NCBI GenBank assembly: GCA_948567375.1
Contig: OX419759.1
Coordinates: 45,164,593-45,228,592 of the forward strand
Length of the DNA stretch: 64,000 bases
Direction: 5' to 3'
DNA from: Lunularia cruciata
Lineage: Eukaryota; Streptophyta; Marchantiopsida; Lunulariales; Lunulariaceae
In this document: one piece after another, positions 60,983 through 64,000 of the stretch
Layout: each line of letters opens with the position of its first letter
Numbering within the stretch: the stretch's first letter is position 1
Position numbers and translations under genes: made by a program
Notes under the pieces: model-generated
Database searches by the model: none
Told to the model about the DNA's origin: nothing
Seen by the model: only the letters and a program-made list of their open reading frames with translations

Positions 60983-63900
60983 AAAGAATGAGAAAATCGG
61001 TTCTACATCTATAATTCAACCCTATTCTGGATGTTTCTTATTCCACTTAAGAAGATTCCAATTCTTTTTTCTTTTTTCTTTGGAATATGTGAGAAAGTTA
61101 AAATATGAACATTTAATTCAAAGTCGATAATTGATCACATTTTTGTTTAGCATCCAATGTGAGTGGAGGAGTAAAATTTAAATTTCTAGCTACTGCCGTT
61201 GGGTCTTGGATGATATTTAATATTCCCCAACTACATATAACGAGGAAATTGATTATTATTATATAAAAGATAGATATTTCCAGGTATTTTTTACGCAATC
61301 TTCTGTTTTAATCTTCTAAGACGACTGATATCCATCACTAGTTTAGGATATATTAATATCAGTATAATCGACTACATAAAAATGAATCTCGAGAAATTAG
61401 AATTTTCTCTTCATGTTCTGGAAGTTTTGTATCTGTCTCATTCTGATTTATATTTAAAGTGCACTAAACAGAGTTGTATGGTATGGTAAAAAATTAGATT
61501 AAGATCATAATCAATCAACTTGAAGTTTTTTTATTTTTTTAGATATATCTATTTAACCTTATCTACAAAAAATGCAAACACTTTCTATTTATCTAATTCG
61601 TAGATAAATAAAGATTACCATTTATCGTAACTCTCAATATGTAGACAATATAGGCGTTCCATAAAAGATCCTTCAAAATTCTCTTTAAAGATATTATTGC
61701 TTAAGATGTATTAATTCTAAGCAATGTTAATTCCAGGGTCTGCTAAATATATTGCAACATACTAGGTCTGATTATTTATTGACATAACAACCACAGCCTA
61801 TGTAGAACTTGAAAAACTTGGAAAGTTTGTCAGAATTAATCCAAGAAAGATATGATATTTCCATCATACGATTTTGGTATTAGGCATCATATGAATTGTT
61901 ATATGCTCGATACTGAGAGCAATACAAACAAAAACTCTTATAATATTTGTTCTTTTATTTTTTATGAGTATTAGAGTTATTTCTGAAAAATCCAAATCTT
62001 GAATGTATGGATACAAGGAGGAGATGAGAGCAGCAGCCATTCAAGGATGAGGAATCCAAAATTCATTACATGAAAATGAAGTATAAACATGATATGTGCG
62101 AATCAAAATGAATTGTCAAAACCGTAAAAGAGAATTAAATGAATTTAAAAAAATCGAATAAAATTTAAATCAAAGCATAATAGCAACATAACATATCGAG
62201 AGCAACACATACATAGGACTAATAAGCATCGTGTAGTGTAGTCGATAACAGTTATATCAAGAAACATTATAAGTGAGGTAATCGACTACCTACAAGAGGA
62301 CAGGGTAGGAGGGGAGGAGTATCTCATAGTGTACATATGACTTTCATCAGACCTGGACGCGGAGTCGATGTAATTAAACAAAATTCAATGTCTCTAGATT
62401 CTAGTTTTTACCCGAAAACTCATGAATATCACGGCAAACTTAGTTGTTCGCTAAAATGCCATTCAAAACAATAATCATGTTAATTTTTGTAAAAATAAAA
62501 ATAAAAATAAACAAAATAAATCAGTTTGCAAAATAATCAAGAGCAAAGGAAGAATGCATAATCGTGAGCAGGAGAACGAGAAGGACTCGAGACATTCCTT
62601 GTTGATACCTGAAAGGCAACATCGATAAGGAAAAGAACAAACAAAACATAGCAAAGTTACACGATGATGCATTCTAAACTACTAAGGAGAGCGGGGAAAG
62701 ATCATCTGAGTGTTGGTAGAATTTGAATGAATGGATAATTCAAGACACGATCACGATGCACATCGTAAGTGTATAAAATTAGGATTGTATTCATAATAGC
62801 TACATGATATTCCAGCACATAAGGGTATTCTTAAGACCCTTGACTAAACAATATCAATCTCTTAAAAATACCTTAAGGAGTGTTCTTCGTGCGTTTAGGG
62901 TGCGTTCGTTCTTCGTGCGTTCTGTCACCAATCACCATAGAAAGTGACTGAAATGCATATAGCCTGGATTCTGGCCATGTTTCCAGTTCCTTTGGAGGAC
63001 TACACTCTTTCCAAAAATTGAAAGATAGGGTATATTCTTTTATTCTTATTGCTATAGTTAGTAGATAAACTCGAAACTCAGGAAAAAGAAAAAAAATTGG
63101 AAGACAGATTCTTTACGCAAAGCCATAGAGAGGTGGGACGTTTGACATACAGAACTACATTGTACTTTACAGTCTCTATCTAGTATGTTATAGTTTAGAA
63201 TGAATTTGCCATCTGACGATAGGGATAAACTTATTCCCATGAAAGACTTCCTGATCACAACAGAGAGTCCATAGAATTGCACCAAGCTATCATGTTGCAA
63301 TTTCTGGAGTCATTTCATGACCCTACTCTAAAAGATCGATGTACCCCGAATCCTAAGACTCTTCAAGCTAGTCAACCACGTTAAAGATTGAGGGTACCTT
63401 TCGTAGCATATAGCAAACATATCAATTCAGTTTTCATTTTTAATTTAATTTGCCTATTTATCAAAATATTATCCATGATGGGAAAGAAGTCAATCCATGA
63501 AGCCTTATGTAGGGTCAAGATGAAGTCGGTCCTTGGAGAGTCTGGTCAATTTCATGGTCTACCGTTTAAACCCCTTGAACTTTATACCGAAAGAATGCTT
63601 CATGTCTTGTTTGATACCACAGCTTTTCCAGTGTAGATCTTTTGCTAAATCCTTCAACTTAACAATGTACGACTTGTAACATACGGAGGGAGGAATAAGA
63701 TTTTGCATTTCTCGATGGGGACATCTATTCGAAACCAGGACTTAAACTGTCAGCTCACACCGAAAGTCATCGGAAGAACATGAGGAGTTGTCCCTTTTTG
63801 TTTTGTTTCTGTTTCTGTCTTCAGGTGAAGATGATTACAATCTTCCATTGTCAAATGCAAACCAGGAGGGATATCGCATCATTCGAGCATGTGTGTTTGG

Positions 63901-64000
63901 ATTGATATTGGAAACTAAGTAAATGTATTGAGTCCGTGTACGACTCATCAACATGAGTTATAATCCAAATTACTAAATGTCATGAGTGTCAATCTGATGG
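60983..64000. other. AT-rich intergenic; no recognisable gene
   Basis: AT-rich, with short open frames (for example 63388-63636 plus) but no domain. TTCTTCGTGCGTT repeats twice near 62883-62922. Some element remnants may be present but none could be assigned. Confidence 0.5.

Noticed and set aside
1..64000. tRNA, rRNA and CRISPR-like arrays
   Set aside because: No cloverleaf with a proper GGTTCGAATCC-type arm, no rRNA-like sequence and no regularly spaced repeat-spacer pattern was seen on reading; a tRNAscan run would settle the tRNA question.

Overview
The window is nuclear DNA of a land plant, most likely a non-seed plant such as a bryophyte. It carries intron-rich genes with GT-AG introns of roughly 100-450 bp, a plastid-type ATP/ADP carrier, a plant-type proteasome subunit, and long AT-rich intergenic tracts full of decayed plant retrotransposons. 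The genus cannot be fixed from sequence alone.

Layout. 1-1284: left part of a minus-strand LTR retrotransposon (gag remnant, primer binding site, 435-bp LTR). Its U3 holds a dense array of heat-shock-element motifs just upstream of a TATA box. 1290-3455: 3' part of a decayed non-LTR retrotransposon with a C-terminal restriction-like endonuclease module, apparently interrupted by the LTR element. 5583-12015 (minus): a complete 14-exon gene for 26S proteasome subunit RPN2. 12.7-28.9 kb: an AT-rich repeat desert with two related decayed elements, a pair of LTR copies in opposite orientation, a tiny 5'-truncated non-LTR insertion with a 22-bp target duplication, and no convincing gene. 29.1-38.4 kb (minus): a 9.4-kb Ty3/gypsy-like element with recognisable gag, protease, RT, RNase H and integrase, all broken by stops. 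38.5-44.4 kb: mostly unassigned, with a second truncated non-LTR insertion at 41.2 kb. 45472-49510 (plus): an eight-exon gene for an 899-residue basic, Ser/Thr-rich protein of unknown function. 52.3-53.2 kb: a weak gene candidate. 54369-57741 (minus): a complete six-exon plastidic ATP/ADP translocase gene. 57.7-64 kb: its 5' flank, small local duplications and AT-rich sequence.

The three solid genes are independent, single-function loci: proteasome base scaffold, unknown, and plastid envelope energy import. Their exon sums, read from the sequence with splice sites, are divisible by three in each case, which supports the models. Exon ends may be off by a base or so because they were counted by eye. 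The most interesting material is in the mobile elements: the heat-shock-element LTR, the endonuclease-type non-LTR family with three sampled 3' ends, and unusual LTR arrangements.
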